DNA from: Candidatus Bipolaricaulota bacterium
Lineage (GTDB): Bacteria > Bipolaricaulota > Bipolaricaulia > Bipolaricaulales > Bipolaricaulaceae
Assembly (NCBI GenBank): GCA_937921255.1
Contig: CAKZSO010000014.1
Coordinates: 1-59,663, forward strand
Length of the DNA stretch: 59,663 bases
Direction of reading: 5' to 3'
A program made the position numbers and the translations under genes. This document shows, piece after piece, positions 18,047 through 26,239 of this stretch. How positions within the stretch are numbered: the stretch's first letter is position 1; each line of letters starts with the position of its first letter. The notes under the pieces are model-generated. The model was not told the origin of the DNA. It saw only the letters and a program-made list of their open reading frames with translations, and made no database searches.

Positions 18047-18895
18047 ATGGTGTCCGCCCCCTCCCTCCGTATCGGCACGTCGGGCTGGAGCTACCGGGAC
18101 TGGGTCGGGCCGATCTACCCAGCGACCCTACCCCAAGCGGAGTGGCTCGGCTACTACGCCCGGGAGTTCAATGCGGTAGAGATCAACTCCACCTACTACC
18201 GCGTTCCGTCCCCCCCGATGATGGCCGCCCTCGTCCGCAAGGTGGACCCCAAGGCCTTCCTGTTTGTGGTGAAGGTGCCCCGGGAGATGACCCACGACCG
18301 GGGCAAGTTCGACGCGACCGTGGGCCCGTTCCTCTCCAGGCTCGGGCCGTTGCGGGACGCGGGGTGCCTGGGGACGCTCCTTGCCCAGTTCCCGTACTCC
18401 TTTCCCCGAGAGAAGGACGCCCTCGGTCACCTCCGGAAGCTCCGCGAGGCGGTTCCCGCGGAGATCCCGGTCCACGTCGAGTTCCGGCACACGTACTGGT
18501 ACCGGCCGGAGGTGTACGCGTTCCTGCGCGAACACGACCTGGGGTTCGTGAACGTGGACCTCCCCCCGCTTCCGAACCTGCCCCAGGAGAAGACGGGCAA
18601 CCTTACGAACGGGATCGGGTACTTCCGGTTTCACGGCCGGAACGCAGCCAAGTGGTGGAAGCACGCCCAGGCAAGCGAGCGGTACGACTACGCGTACTCC
18701 GACGCCGAGCTCGCGGAGTGGGTGCCGGTGATCGAACGGGCGGCCCGGGAGGCACGAACCACGTTCGTGTTCATGAACAACTGCCACCTGGGGAAGAGCG
18801 TCCGCGACGCAGTGAAGCTTCTCCGCCAGTTCCACCTCCGGGGCCCAGACCACGTCCCTCCGTGGGACGCGACGAAGGATCCCCTGTTCGGATGA
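18047..18895 (+). CDS. DUF72 (YecE-like) family protein
   Basis: Soluble TIM-barrel-like protein of 282 aa with the DUF72 signature: LRIGTSGWSYRDWVGPIYP at the start, EFNAVEINSTYYRVP, VPREMTHDR, and an FRFHGRN segment near 200. The biochemical role of the family is not established. An in-frame ATG at 17942 exists, but the TATAAT box fixes the start at 18047. It overlaps the next gene by an ATGA. Confidence 0.88.
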   Translation: MVSAPSLRIGTSGWSYRDWVGPIYPATLPQAEWLGYYAREFNAVEINSTYYRVPSPPMMAALVRKVDPKAFLFVVKVPREMTHDRGKFDATVGPFLSRLGPLRDAGCLGTLLAQFPYSFPREKDALGHLRKLREAVPAEIPVHVEFRHTYWYRPEVYAFLREHDLGFVNVDLPPLPNLPQEKTGNLTNGIGYFRFHGRNAAKWWKHAQASERYDYAYSDAELAEWVPVIERAAREARTTFVFMNNCHLGKSVRDAVKLLRQFHLRGPDHVPPWDATKDPLFG

Positions 18896-19764
18896 CCGAG
18901 CTCACGCCCCTCTACGCGCCGCGGCGGCTCGATCTTGAGACTGCTGAGCGGATGCTCCAGGCGTGGGAAGCCAGGTTCCCCCGCCCCCTCGTTGACCTGT
19001 CCCGACTCGTGCGGATCGACCCGTTCGGGCTGCTCGTCCTCACCCTCCACGGGCGGCGGTGCCTCGAGGCGGGCGGGAAGCTCCGCGTTCTCCTCCCGGA
19101 GAACGCCCGGGCCCGGGACCGGCTCTTGGGGTCGGGGCTGTTTGGGCACCTCGAAGGCGCGCACTGGACGGACAAACCGTTGCCCCGCGAGGTGTCTGGC
19201 GATCCCGAACTCGCTCCGGTGCGGGTCGAGGACGAGGGCGGTGTCGGGCCAATCGCGAATGAGGTCGGAGATCGACTGGAGCAGCGGTTCCCATTCGGGG
19301 CGAGGGCGAACCGGCTCCTCGTCGGGGCCCTGATCGAGCTCCTCCAGAACATCCCCCACCACGCCGCCCCTGCGGGCGAGGTCGATCCGTTTGGCCTCGC
19401 CTGCCTGGAGGAAGGCCGCGACCACCTCCACCTCGCAATCGCCGACAAGGGGATCGGGCTCGCGGGGAGCCTCGGGCTCAACCCGCGGCACCGCGGGCTC
19501 GAGGCCACGGAGGTGCTGGAGGCGGTGCTGGTCGGCGGGGCATCGCGGTTCGACGATCCCGGCCGGGGCGGGGCCCTGCGGCGGATCCGCGAAGCGGTGG
19601 TGGCGAGCTCGGGCCGGCTCTACGTTCGGTCGGGGAGGGCGGCGTTCCTCCAGGAGGACGTCGAATGGTCGGCCGGGGCGGTTACCCCGTTCCCCGGGGT
19701 CCAGATTTCGATCCGGCTCCCGCGGACCCTGTTCGAGCTGGGGACCGACGATGGGCATCGGTAA
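18892..19764 (+). CDS. STAS-like / histidine-kinase-type ATPase regulatory protein
   Basis: Cytoplasmic protein of 290 aa. Residues ~20-75 look like a STAS fold (PLVDLSRLVRIDPFGLLVL). Residues ~130-290 form a GHKL ATPase: N-box-like LVGALIELLQNIPHHA, G1-like IADKGIGLAG, then a Gly-rich lid (DDPGRGGALRRI). No phospho-acceptor His domain or sensor is present. It pairs with the downstream DUF4325-winged-helix gene; comparable ATPase plus DUF4325 pairs are known as signalling partners of unknown function. Confidence 0.75.
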   Translation: MTELTPLYAPRRLDLETAERMLQAWEARFPRPLVDLSRLVRIDPFGLLVLTLHGRRCLEAGGKLRVLLPENARARDRLLGSGLFGHLEGAHWTDKPLPREVSGDPELAPVRVEDEGGVGPIANEVGDRLEQRFPFGARANRLLVGALIELLQNIPHHAAPAGEVDPFGLACLEEGRDHLHLAIADKGIGLAGSLGLNPRHRGLEATEVLEAVLVGGASRFDDPGRGGALRRIREAVVASSGRLYVRSGRAAFLQEDVEWSAGAVTPFPGVQISIRLPRTLFELGTDDGHR

Positions 19765-19807
19765 GCCCTGGGCAGCGGGGGACCAGCCCGCTACGATCGG
19801 TCGGCCC

Positions 19808-20374
19808 ATGACGACGCGGACGATCCTCCTCGCCCAGTTCGGAACCCGGGTGGGCACCCGCGGCGAGGGTCGCACGGCGCAAAAGGCGGTTTGGAAAGAG
19901 CTTACCTCTCTTCCGGAGGGGGGGATCCTCGCCGCCGATCTCTCCGGAATTGAGGTCCTGAGCGGGTCGTTTGCCGACGAGGCGATTGGGGAACCGGTGG
20001 CGCGGCTGGCGGCGGGGGAGCTTCCCGGCCGGTACCTCGTCGTCCGCGCCCCGTCCGCGGATCTCGTGGAGGACCTCGGGATCAAGCTCGCCCAGCGCCG
20101 GCTCGCCCTGCTGGCAGTCCTCGCCGGGGGGCGGTGGCTCCTGCTGGGGCACCTCCCCCCCTACCTCCGCGAGACCCTGGACTGGGTGGTCGCCCGGGGG
20201 GAGACGACGAGCCAGGACCTAGCCCAGGGGTTGGGGGTGACCCCCCGGGCCGCGGCGACGCGGATCGCCCAACTCGCCGAACTCAGGCTGGTCCACCTCG
20301 TCCCTCAGGCCCGCCCCTCCGGCGGGGTGCTGTACCTCAGCCGGTCCCTCGTCTCGGTCAATTGGGGTTCTTGA
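19808..20374 (+). CDS. DUF4325 (STAS-like) protein with C-terminal winged helix
   Basis: A 188-aa protein. The middle carries the DUF4325 signature (AADLSGIEVLSGSFADEAIG), a STAS-like fold. The C-terminus is a MarR-like winged helix (TSQDLAQGLGVTPRAAATRI) followed by a basic wing. It may convert the state of the adjacent ATPase into DNA binding. A TACGAT box 10 nt upstream of the ATG and no SD suggest its own leaderless promoter. A tandem palindromic operator begins inside its last codons. Confidence 0.75.
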   Translation: MTTRTILLAQFGTRVGTRGEGRTAQKAVWKELTSLPEGGILAADLSGIEVLSGSFADEAIGEPVARLAAGELPGRYLVVRAPSADLVEDLGIKLAQRRLALLAVLAGGRWLLLGHLPPYLRETLDWVVARGETTSQDLAQGLGVTPRAAATRIAQLAELRLVHLVPQARPSGGVLYLSRSLVSVNWGS

Positions 20375-20406
20375 CCGAAGCTCGGTCAAGGGTTACGCTT
20401 GACCGA
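20354..20406 (+). promoter_or_regulatory. Tandem palindromic operator upstream of the DUF6504-dinB operon
   Basis: Four perfect 8-mers: TCGGTCAA (20354-61), TTGACCGA (20371-78), TCGGTCAA (20382-89), TTGACCGA (20399-406). They form two identical inverted repeats, TCGGTCAA-N9-TTGACCGA, 28 bp apart. The sites overlap the predicted -35 and -10 and abut the SD, so a bound protein should repress. Confidence 0.85.
20371..20399 (+). promoter_or_regulatory. Promoter of the DUF6504-dinB operon
   Basis: TTGACC (20371-76), 17-nt spacer, TACGCT (20394-99), embedded in the tandem operator. The SD GAGAGG follows at 20405-20410. Confidence 0.65.
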
Positions 20407-20416
20407 GAGGCGGGCG

Positions 20417-20674
20417 ATGCTCCACCGTATCCACGAGGCCGTCGACGTCGGGGCCGTGTTCCCCGCCCGCCGGACCTACCCGGTCCCGCGGTGGGTTCTG
20501 TGGCGGGGGGAGCGGCTCCCCGTGGAGGAGGTCCACCTCGTCCACGAGCGGCGGGTGGGGGCAGTGCGGCACCTCGTCTACTCCCTCACCGCGGGGGGGA
20601 CTGGGTTTCAGCTCCGGTTCGACCCTGCGGGCCCCCGGTGGTACGTGGACGGGGTGTTCGCGGAGGGGCCATGA
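20417..20674 (+). CDS. DUF6504-like small protein, dinB partner
   Basis: An 85-aa soluble protein. The pattern VLWRGERLPVEEV, a VRHLVYSL core and FDPAGPRWYVDGVF near the end resembles DUF6504, often next to translesion polymerases, especially in actinobacteria; this match is from memory. The ATG at 20417 has SD GAGAGG; a TTG at 20399 lies within the operator and is rejected. Its stop overlaps the dinB ATG (ATGA), so both are made together. It may be an accessory factor of Pol IV. Confidence 0.7.
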   Translation: MLHRIHEAVDVGAVFPARRTYPVPRWVLWRGERLPVEEVHLVHERRVGAVRHLVYSLTAGGTGFQLRFDPAGPRWYVDGVFAEGP

Positions 20675-21909
20675 CCATCCTCCACCTCGACATGGACTCC
20701 TACTTCGCCTCGGTCGAGCAGCAGGCGAACCCTCACCTCCGGGGAAAGCCGATCGTCGTCTCCGGCCGGCCCGACATCCACTCCGTCGTTGCCGCGGCCT
20801 CCCGGGAGGCCAAGCGGTACGGGATCCGGTCTGGGATGACCACCTGGGAGGCCCAGCGGCTTTGCCCATCGGTCGTCTTCGTCCCCGGGGACCCCGACAA
20901 GTACGAGACGGTCACCCGGCGGTTTGTGGAGATCCTCATCCGCTACACCCCGGACGTTGAGGTGTTCTCGATCGACGAGGTGTTCCTCGACGTGACCCAG
21001 GAGGCCCCGCGCCACGGGGGGCCCCTCGCCCTGGCCCGGAGGATCCAGGAGGACTTCCGGGCGGAGCTCGGGCGGTGGATCACCTGCTCGGCTGGGATCG
21101 CCCCGAACAAGATGCTCGCCAAGCTCGCCGCGGAGGGGGCGAAGCCGGGTGGGATCGCCTGGATCCTCCCCGAGGAGGTCCCGGCGGTCCTGGCCGAGAC
21201 CCCGGTGGAGGCGGTGGCCGGGATCGGGCCCCGGATCACGAAGCGCCTGGAGCGAATGGGCATTCGCACCCTGGCCGACCTCGGCCGGTACCCGCCGGCC
21301 CGGCTCAGGCATGCGTTGGGGGTCTACGGGACGGTCCTCTCCCTGTGGGGGCAGGGACTCGACCCCACCCCGCTCCTCCCCTACTGGCAGGAGGAGGAGG
21401 TGAAGAGCGTGGGGCACTCCCACGCGATCCCCCGGGCCCTCCGCCATCCGGACGGGGCACGGAGCGTGCTCCTCTACCTCTGCGACCGGACCGCGACCCG
21501 GCTGCGGGCCAAGGGGTTGGTGGGGCGGGTGGTCCACTACGGGCTCCGGGACGGAGCGATGCGCTGCCGGGGTGCCCAGCGGGCCCTCGGGGTACCGACC
21601 GACGACGAAGATGTGATCTTCCAGACGGCCCTCGACCTCATCGAGGACCAGGGGGGGTTCCCCGAGGAGACGACGCTGGTGGGGGTTCGGGTGTCCGGCC
21701 TTCAGCCCAAGGCGGAGACCCCGCGGCCCCTGTTTGCCGGCGACGCCCGCCGGGAGCGGCTCGCCCAGGCGGTGGACCAGATCCGCCACCGGTACGGAGA
21801 GGGAGTGCTGGGACGGGGGTCGGTGTACGCCTGCCGAGGGCTCACCGCGGCCACGGGGGGGATGGGGAAGCAGAAGGAGATCGCCCTCTCCCTCCGCCGG
21901 GGGGCCTAG
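20671..21909 (+). CDS. dinB: DNA polymerase IV (Y family)
   Basis: Error-prone translesion polymerase of 412 aa. The palm acidic residues are intact: HLDMDSYFASVE at the N-terminus, with the aromatic steric-gate position, and SIDEVFLD near 100. The AGIAPNKMLAKLA fingers segment, the helix-hairpin-helix thumb (GIGPRITKRLERMG) and the little-finger domain follow. Damage-inducible expression is likely given the operator upstream. It converges with the UvrD-type gene, overlapping by 4 nt. Confidence 0.95.
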   Translation: MTILHLDMDSYFASVEQQANPHLRGKPIVVSGRPDIHSVVAAASREAKRYGIRSGMTTWEAQRLCPSVVFVPGDPDKYETVTRRFVEILIRYTPDVEVFSIDEVFLDVTQEAPRHGGPLALARRIQEDFRAELGRWITCSAGIAPNKMLAKLAAEGAKPGGIAWILPEEVPAVLAETPVEAVAGIGPRITKRLERMGIRTLADLGRYPPARLRHALGVYGTVLSLWGQGLDPTPLLPYWQEEEVKSVGHSHAIPRALRHPDGARSVLLYLCDRTATRLRAKGLVGRVVHYGLRDGAMRCRGAQRALGVPTDDEDVIFQTALDLIEDQGGFPEETTLVGVRVSGLQPKAETPRPLFAGDARRERLAQAVDQIRHRYGEGVLGRGSVYACRGLTAATGGMGKQKEIALSLRRGA

Positions 21910-23927
21910 CCCCACCGGGCCCGAATTCGCGCCGCCCCGTCGAACCGCGTCACCCCGTGGCCCTCGGACGGGGTTCCCACGTCCCCTCCCGCGGTGCCTT
22001 CCTCCATCGTCTCCCGCACCGCGGGGGTGAAGAACCGGCACAGCTGGGCGTACCCGTGGGCATCGGCGGCCCCCCACCGCCGGTAGGCGTACCGGAGGGG
22101 CCAGGTCACGGTGAGGTACGTCTTGGCCCGCGTCAGGGCGACGTAGACCAGCCGAAGCTCCTCCTCGATCTCCTCCTCGGAACCGGTGGCGAGGTCCGAG
22201 GGGAGAAAGCCGTCCGCGGCGTGGATCAGGTACACCGCGTCCCACTCGCACCCCTTCGCGGAGTGGATCGTCGACAGGACAAGCCAGTCGTCGTCCAGGT
22301 GCGGGGGGCCGGCGAGGTCGGCGGCCGACTCCGGCGGGTCGAGTTGGAGGTCGGCGAGGAAGCTCCGCCGGGAGGAGTACCCGGAGGCGATGACCTCCAG
22401 GCTCTCCAGGTCCCGCAGCCGCGCCGGGGCGTGGTCGTAGAGGGCCGTCAGCAAGGGCTCGTAGAACCGCCGCACCCGCTCCACCTGGGCGGGGAGCGGG
22501 AGATCCCCCCGAAGCTCAGCGAGGAGCTTTCCCAGCCGTTCCAGGTCCTCTCGCGACGCCGACGGCCCGGAGAAGAAGGCGATGGCCTCCGGCCGGTGGC
22601 CGTGCTGGGCGAGGTGGGCCAGGGCCCGGGAGACCGTCACCGGTCCCACCCCGTCCAGGAGCTCCAGGATTCGGAACCAGGCGAGCTCGTCCCGGGGGTT
22701 TTCCGCCACCCGGAGAAACGCCAGGGCGTCCTTGATGTGCGCCGTCTCCACGAACTTGAGACCCCCGTACTTGCGGAACGGGATCCCCCTCCGGGCGAGC
22801 TCCACCTCGAGGGACGCTGTGTGGTGGGCTGCCCGGAACAGGACCGCCTGGTTCCGGAGCGGCACCCCCGCCTCGTAGCGGGCCAGGACCTCCCCCACGA
22901 CGAACTCGTCCTGGGCCCGCTCGTCCCGGCAGGCCACGAGGAGCGGCCTGGGTCCCCGCTCCCGGGGCGACCACAGGTTCTTCGTGTACCGCTCCCGGGC
23001 CTGGGCGATCAGGGCGTTGGCCGTCCGGAGGATTGGCATCGTCGAGCGGTAGTTCTCCTCGAGGGCCACGATCCGCGCCCCGGGGAACTCCCGGGGAAAG
23101 TCGAGGATGTTCCGCACCGTGGCCCCCCGGAACCGGTAGATGCTCTGGGCGTCGTCCCCCACCACGGTCACATTGTCGTTCCCGATCCGCATCCCGCGGA
23201 GGATCTCGGCCTGGAGGCGGTTGGTGTCCTGGTACTCGTCGACCAGGAGGTGGTCGAACTGGGCGGAGAGCTCCCGGGCGAGGGCGGGGTCCGCCACCAT
23301 CTCCCGCCAGTAGAGGAGGAGGTCGTCGAAGTCCAGGACGCGGAGCCGCTTTTTCCGGTCGACGTAGGCCCGGAAGAGGGTGCGCAGCTCGTCCTCCCAG
23401 GCGGCCGTCCACGGGAAGTGGCGGGCGAGGACGGTGGAGAGGTCCTCGGTTCCGTTCACGGCCCGGGAGTAGATCGCGAGGCAGGTCGCCTTGCGGGGGA
23501 ACCGCCTGTCCCGAGAGGCGAGCCCGAGCTCGTGGCGGAGGAGCCCCAGGAGGTCCTCGGCGTCACCCCCGTCGAGGACGGTGAAGTCCGGGCTCAGGCC
23601 GGCCGCTTGGCCGTGGAGCCGGAGGAGGCGGCTGGCGGTGGCGTGGAACGTCCCCCCCCACGCCCGGCCGCGGACGTCCCCCGCCCGGCGGAGGACGCCC
23701 TCGGCCCGGGAAAGCATCTCCTCCGCCGCCCGGCGGGTGAAGGTGAGGAGGAGGATCCGCTCGGGGGGAGCCCCCTGGGCGACGAGGTAGGCGACGCGGT
23801 AGGCGAGGGTCCGGGTCTTGCCGGTCCCCGCCCCGGCGACGACGAGGAGCGGCCCCTCCCCGTAGGTCACCGCCTCCCGCTGGGCGGGGTTGAGGTCATC
23901 GAGCCAGCGGAGATCCGGGTCGGCCAC
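21906..23927 (-). CDS. UvrD/PcrA-type SF1 DNA helicase
   Basis: ATP-dependent 3'-5' helicase of about 673 aa. Motifs are in order: Q-motif LNPAQREAV, Walker A AGAGTGKT, TFTRRAAEEM, DEYQDTN (motif II), VVGDDAQSIYRFRGA (III), ALEENYRST (IV), TIHSAKGCEWDAV (V) and YVALTRAK (VI). It could act in repair or restart; uvrD versus pcrA cannot be told. The frame is open up to 24023, but GTG at 23927 has a -10 box 7 nt upstream and begins where homology starts. Confidence 0.92.
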   Translation of the reverse strand: MADPDLRWLDDLNPAQREAVTYGEGPLLVVAGAGTGKTRTLAYRVAYLVAQGAPPERILLLTFTRRAAEEMLSRAEGVLRRAGDVRGRAWGGTFHATASRLLRLHGQAAGLSPDFTVLDGGDAEDLLGLLRHELGLASRDRRFPRKATCLAIYSRAVNGTEDLSTVLARHFPWTAAWEDELRTLFRAYVDRKKRLRVLDFDDLLLYWREMVADPALARELSAQFDHLLVDEYQDTNRLQAEILRGMRIGNDNVTVVGDDAQSIYRFRGATVRNILDFPREFPGARIVALEENYRSTMPILRTANALIAQARERYTKNLWSPRERGPRPLLVACRDERAQDEFVVGEVLARYEAGVPLRNQAVLFRAAHHTASLEVELARRGIPFRKYGGLKFVETAHIKDALAFLRVAENPRDELAWFRILELLDGVGPVTVSRALAHLAQHGHRPEAIAFFSGPSASREDLERLGKLLAELRGDLPLPAQVERVRRFYEPLLTALYDHAPARLRDLESLEVIASGYSSRRSFLADLQLDPPESAADLAGPPHLDDDWLVLSTIHSAKGCEWDAVYLIHAADGFLPSDLATGSEEEIEEELRLVYVALTRAKTYLTVTWPLRYAYRRWGAADAHGYAQLCRFFTPAVRETMEEGTAGGDVGTPSEGHGVTRFDGAARIRARWG

Positions 23928-23934
23928 GGGCCAG

Positions 23935-23940
23935 AGTTTA
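23935..23940 (-). promoter_or_regulatory. -10 box of the UvrD-type gene, leaderless arrangement
   Basis: Minus-strand TAAACT, then 7 nt to the GTG at 23927. No SD and no clear -35. Confidence 0.4.
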
Positions 23941-24038
23941 GCCGGAGGTGCGGCCCTCAGGGCGGCCAGGTCCGGGAACAAGCCGGGGAGGGGACCAAGA
24001 CCTGCGTGGCTTTCCAGCCACACCTTCCGCGTGCCCCC

Positions 24039-24114
24039 TGGCTCCTCGGGGAGGACTCGAACCTCCGGCCCGCCGGTTAACAGCCGGCTGCTCTGCCAAC
24101 TGAGCTACCGAGGA
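24039..24114 (-). tRNA. tRNA-Asn (anticodon GUU)
   Basis: A complete 76-nt cloverleaf. The acceptor stem TCCTCGG/CCGAGGA, D-arm (AGCTCAGTTGGCAGAGC), anticodon loop CTGTTAA with anticodon GTT, and T-arm GGAGG-TTCGAGT-CCTCC all pair. The discriminator is G and CCA is encoded in the DNA. Confidence 0.97.
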
Positions 24115-24123
24115 ATGCATTTG

Positions 24124-24153
24124 ATGGTACCGCTTCCCGCGCCAAACCGTCAA
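24124..24153 (-). promoter_or_regulatory. tRNA-Asn promoter
   Basis: Minus-strand TTGACG (24153-24148), 18-nt spacer, TACCAT (24129-24124), placing transcription start a few nt before the mature tRNA 5' end. Confidence 0.65.
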
Positions 24154-24185
24154 GCGCGGAGAGGATAACCGCGCCCAGCACGTCA

Positions 24186-24214
24186 TTGTCGGCAGTAGCG
24201 CCGCCGCCTATACT
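24186..24214 (+). promoter_or_regulatory. hyuA promoter, leaderless arrangement
   Basis: TTGTCG (24186-91), 17-nt spacer, TATACT (24209-14), then 9 nt to the GTG at 24224. No SD. It is divergent from the tRNA-Asn promoter. Confidence 0.65.
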
Positions 24215-24223
24215 CCCCTCTCC

Positions 24224-26239
24224 GTGAGGACGGCGATTGGAATCGACATCGGGGGCACGTTCACCGACCTCGTCGTCCTCGGAGCGGACGGGCCGCGGAT
24301 CTACAAGTTCCCCACCACCCCCGCCGATCCGGCCCAGGGGGTCGTCGCTGCCCTGGGAGATCTCATCCGCCGCGGGGAGATCCAGCCCGAGACCGTAGAC
24401 CGGATCGCCCACGGCTCGACCGTGGCCACGAACGCCGTCCTCGAGGGAAAGTTCGCCCGCACCGCACTGGTGACGACGAAAGGGTTCCGTGATGTCCTCG
24501 AGATCGGACGCCAGAACCGGCCAGAACTCTACGATCTCTTCTTCACCCGACCGGCACCGCTTGTCCCCCGCGAGCTCCGGTTCGAGATCCGGGAACGGGT
24601 CGGTGCGGAGGGGGCAGTCGTCCGCCCGTTGGAGCGCGCCGAGGTGGAGGCGCTGGTCCCCGCTCTCCGCGCCGCTGGGGTCCAGGCGGTGGCGGTCTCG
24701 TTCCTGTTCTCGTTCCTCCACCCGGACCACGAGCGGGAAGCGGGGGAAGTCCTCGGCCAGCTCGGGGTGCCCGTGACCCTCTCCAGCGACCTCCTCCCCG
24801 AGTTCCGGGAGTACGAGCGGACCTCGACCGCGGTCCTCAACGCCGCCCTCCGGCCGGTGGTGGGAGGCTACCTCTCCGCCCTTGAGAGGGGCTCATCCGA
24901 GCTCGGGCTTCCCGGCCAGTGGCTTGTGATGCAGTCGAGCGGGGCGATCGCCCACGCGGCGACCGCAGAGCGGGAGCCGGTGCGGATCCTCCTTTCCGGG
25001 CCCGCAGGGGGGGTCGAGGGAGCCCGGCAGGTCGGCCTTCGCTCCGGGTTCCGGGACCTGATCACCCTCGACATGGGCGGGACGAGCTGCGACGTGGCCC
25101 TCGTCCAGGGCGGGACCGCGGGCCGCACGGTGGGGGGCTCTGTCGGGGGGCACCCCGTCGCCCTCCCAAGCGCGGACATTCACACGATCGGCGCCGGCGG
25201 GGGAAGCCTGGCCCGCCTCGACCCGGGCGGCGCGCTCGGCGTGGGCCCCGAGAGCGCGGGGGCCGACCCCGGTCCGGCCTGCTACGGCCGGGGAGGAACG
25301 GAGCCCACGGTCACCGACGCCCACCTCGTCCTCGGCCACCTCCTTCCCGACTTTCCCCTCGGGGGCCTCCCCCGCTTGGACCTCGGGGCGGCCCGGGAGG
25401 CCGTGGGGCGAATCGCCCAACCCCTGGGGACCTCCGTCGAAGGGGCCGCGCTCGGGATCCTCGAGGTTGCCGATGCGGCAATGGAGCGGGCGATCCGCGT
25501 GATCTCCGTCGAGCGGGGGCACGACCCGCGGGGGTTCGTCCTCCTCGCGTTTGGAGGGGCGGGCCCGCTCCACGCGGTCTCCCTCGCCCGTCGCCTGGGG
25601 ATCCCGAAGGTGCTTGTCCCCCCCACGGCCGGGGTCCTGTCCGCCCTCGGGCTTCTCCTCGCCGAGGTGGGGTCCGAGGCCAGCCAGGGGGTCGTCCGCC
25701 CGCTCCGGTCGCTGCCGGAGGGCGCCCTCGCCCGCGCCCTCAGCGAGATCGAGGCGAAGGCACGGACCGGCCTCGCAGGCCAATGGGGTGCAGTCCGGTT
25801 CGCCGGCGTCGCCGCTCTCCGCTACGCCGGCCAGGCCCACGAGCTTGACGTCCCCCTCCCCGACGGAGAGGTCGGCCCCGGTTGGGTCGAGGGGCTCGAA
25901 CGGGCGTTCCACGCTGCGCACGCCAGGCGGTACGGACACGCAGCGCCCGAGGAGCCGGTCGAGCTCGTCGCCCTCCGGGTTCGGGCGAGCGTCCCCGCCC
26001 CGAAGATCCCGGTGCGCCCGGCGTTTGCCCCCGCCCCGGGGCACCGCGGGATGTGCGAGGTGTGGTTTGACCGAACGGGCGCCGTCGCCACGCGGCTCGT
26101 CCACCGGGCCGACCTCGCCTTCGGGGCAGAGGTCGCCGGGCCGGCGATCGTTCTCGGCCCCGACGCCACGGCCCTCCTCCCCCCGGGGTCCCGCGCCACC
26201 GTGGACGACCACGGGGTCCTCGTCGTGGAGGTTGGATGA
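24224..26239 (+). CDS. hyuA: Hydantoinase/oxoprolinase family, subunit A
   Basis: ATP-dependent amidohydrolase or carboxylase subunit, 671 aa. The actin-like ATPase start GIDIGGTFTDLVV, the HGSTVATNAVLE segment, LDMGGTSCDVALV and the GAGGGS motif are family marks. Members include N-methylhydantoinase, 5-oxoprolinase, acetone and acetophenone carboxylases; the substrate cannot be told from sequence. The GTG is right after a promoter. Its stop overlaps hyuB by an ATGA, so the two subunits are coupled. Confidence 0.9.
   Translation: MRTAIGIDIGGTFTDLVVLGADGPRIYKFPTTPADPAQGVVAALGDLIRRGEIQPETVDRIAHGSTVATNAVLEGKFARTALVTTKGFRDVLEIGRQNRPELYDLFFTRPAPLVPRELRFEIRERVGAEGAVVRPLERAEVEALVPALRAAGVQAVAVSFLFSFLHPDHEREAGEVLGQLGVPVTLSSDLLPEFREYERTSTAVLNAALRPVVGGYLSALERGSSELGLPGQWLVMQSSGAIAHAATAEREPVRILLSGPAGGVEGARQVGLRSGFRDLITLDMGGTSCDVALVQGGTAGRTVGGSVGGHPVALPSADIHTIGAGGGSLARLDPGGALGVGPESAGADPGPACYGRGGTEPTVTDAHLVLGHLLPDFPLGGLPRLDLGAAREAVGRIAQPLGTSVEGAALGILEVADAAMERAIRVISVERGHDPRGFVLLAFGGAGPLHAVSLARRLGIPKVLVPPTAGVLSALGLLLAEVGSEASQGVVRPLRSLPEGALARALSEIEAKARTGLAGQWGAVRFAGVAALRYAGQAHELDVPLPDGEVGPGWVEGLERAFHAAHARRYGHAAPEEPVELVALRVRASVPAPKIPVRPAFAPAPGHRGMCEVWFDRTGAVATRLVHRADLAFGAEVAGPAIVLGPDATALLPPGSRATVDDHGVLVVEVG

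Noticed and set aside
24023-24023. Upstream start for the UvrD-type helicase close to the tRNA gene
   Set aside because: The added 32 residues lack homology and would place the -10 box at 23935-23940 inside the gene.
21075-24080. Very long open plus-strand frame (about 1000 codons) across dinB and the UvrD-type gene
   Set aside because: It is opposite or out of frame with two clearly conserved genes, is Pro/Arg/Gly-rich and has no domain; high GC makes stops rare.
26066-26080. TTGACCGA copy inside hyuA
   Set aside because: A single 8-mer without a paired arm, within coding sequence; likely chance.
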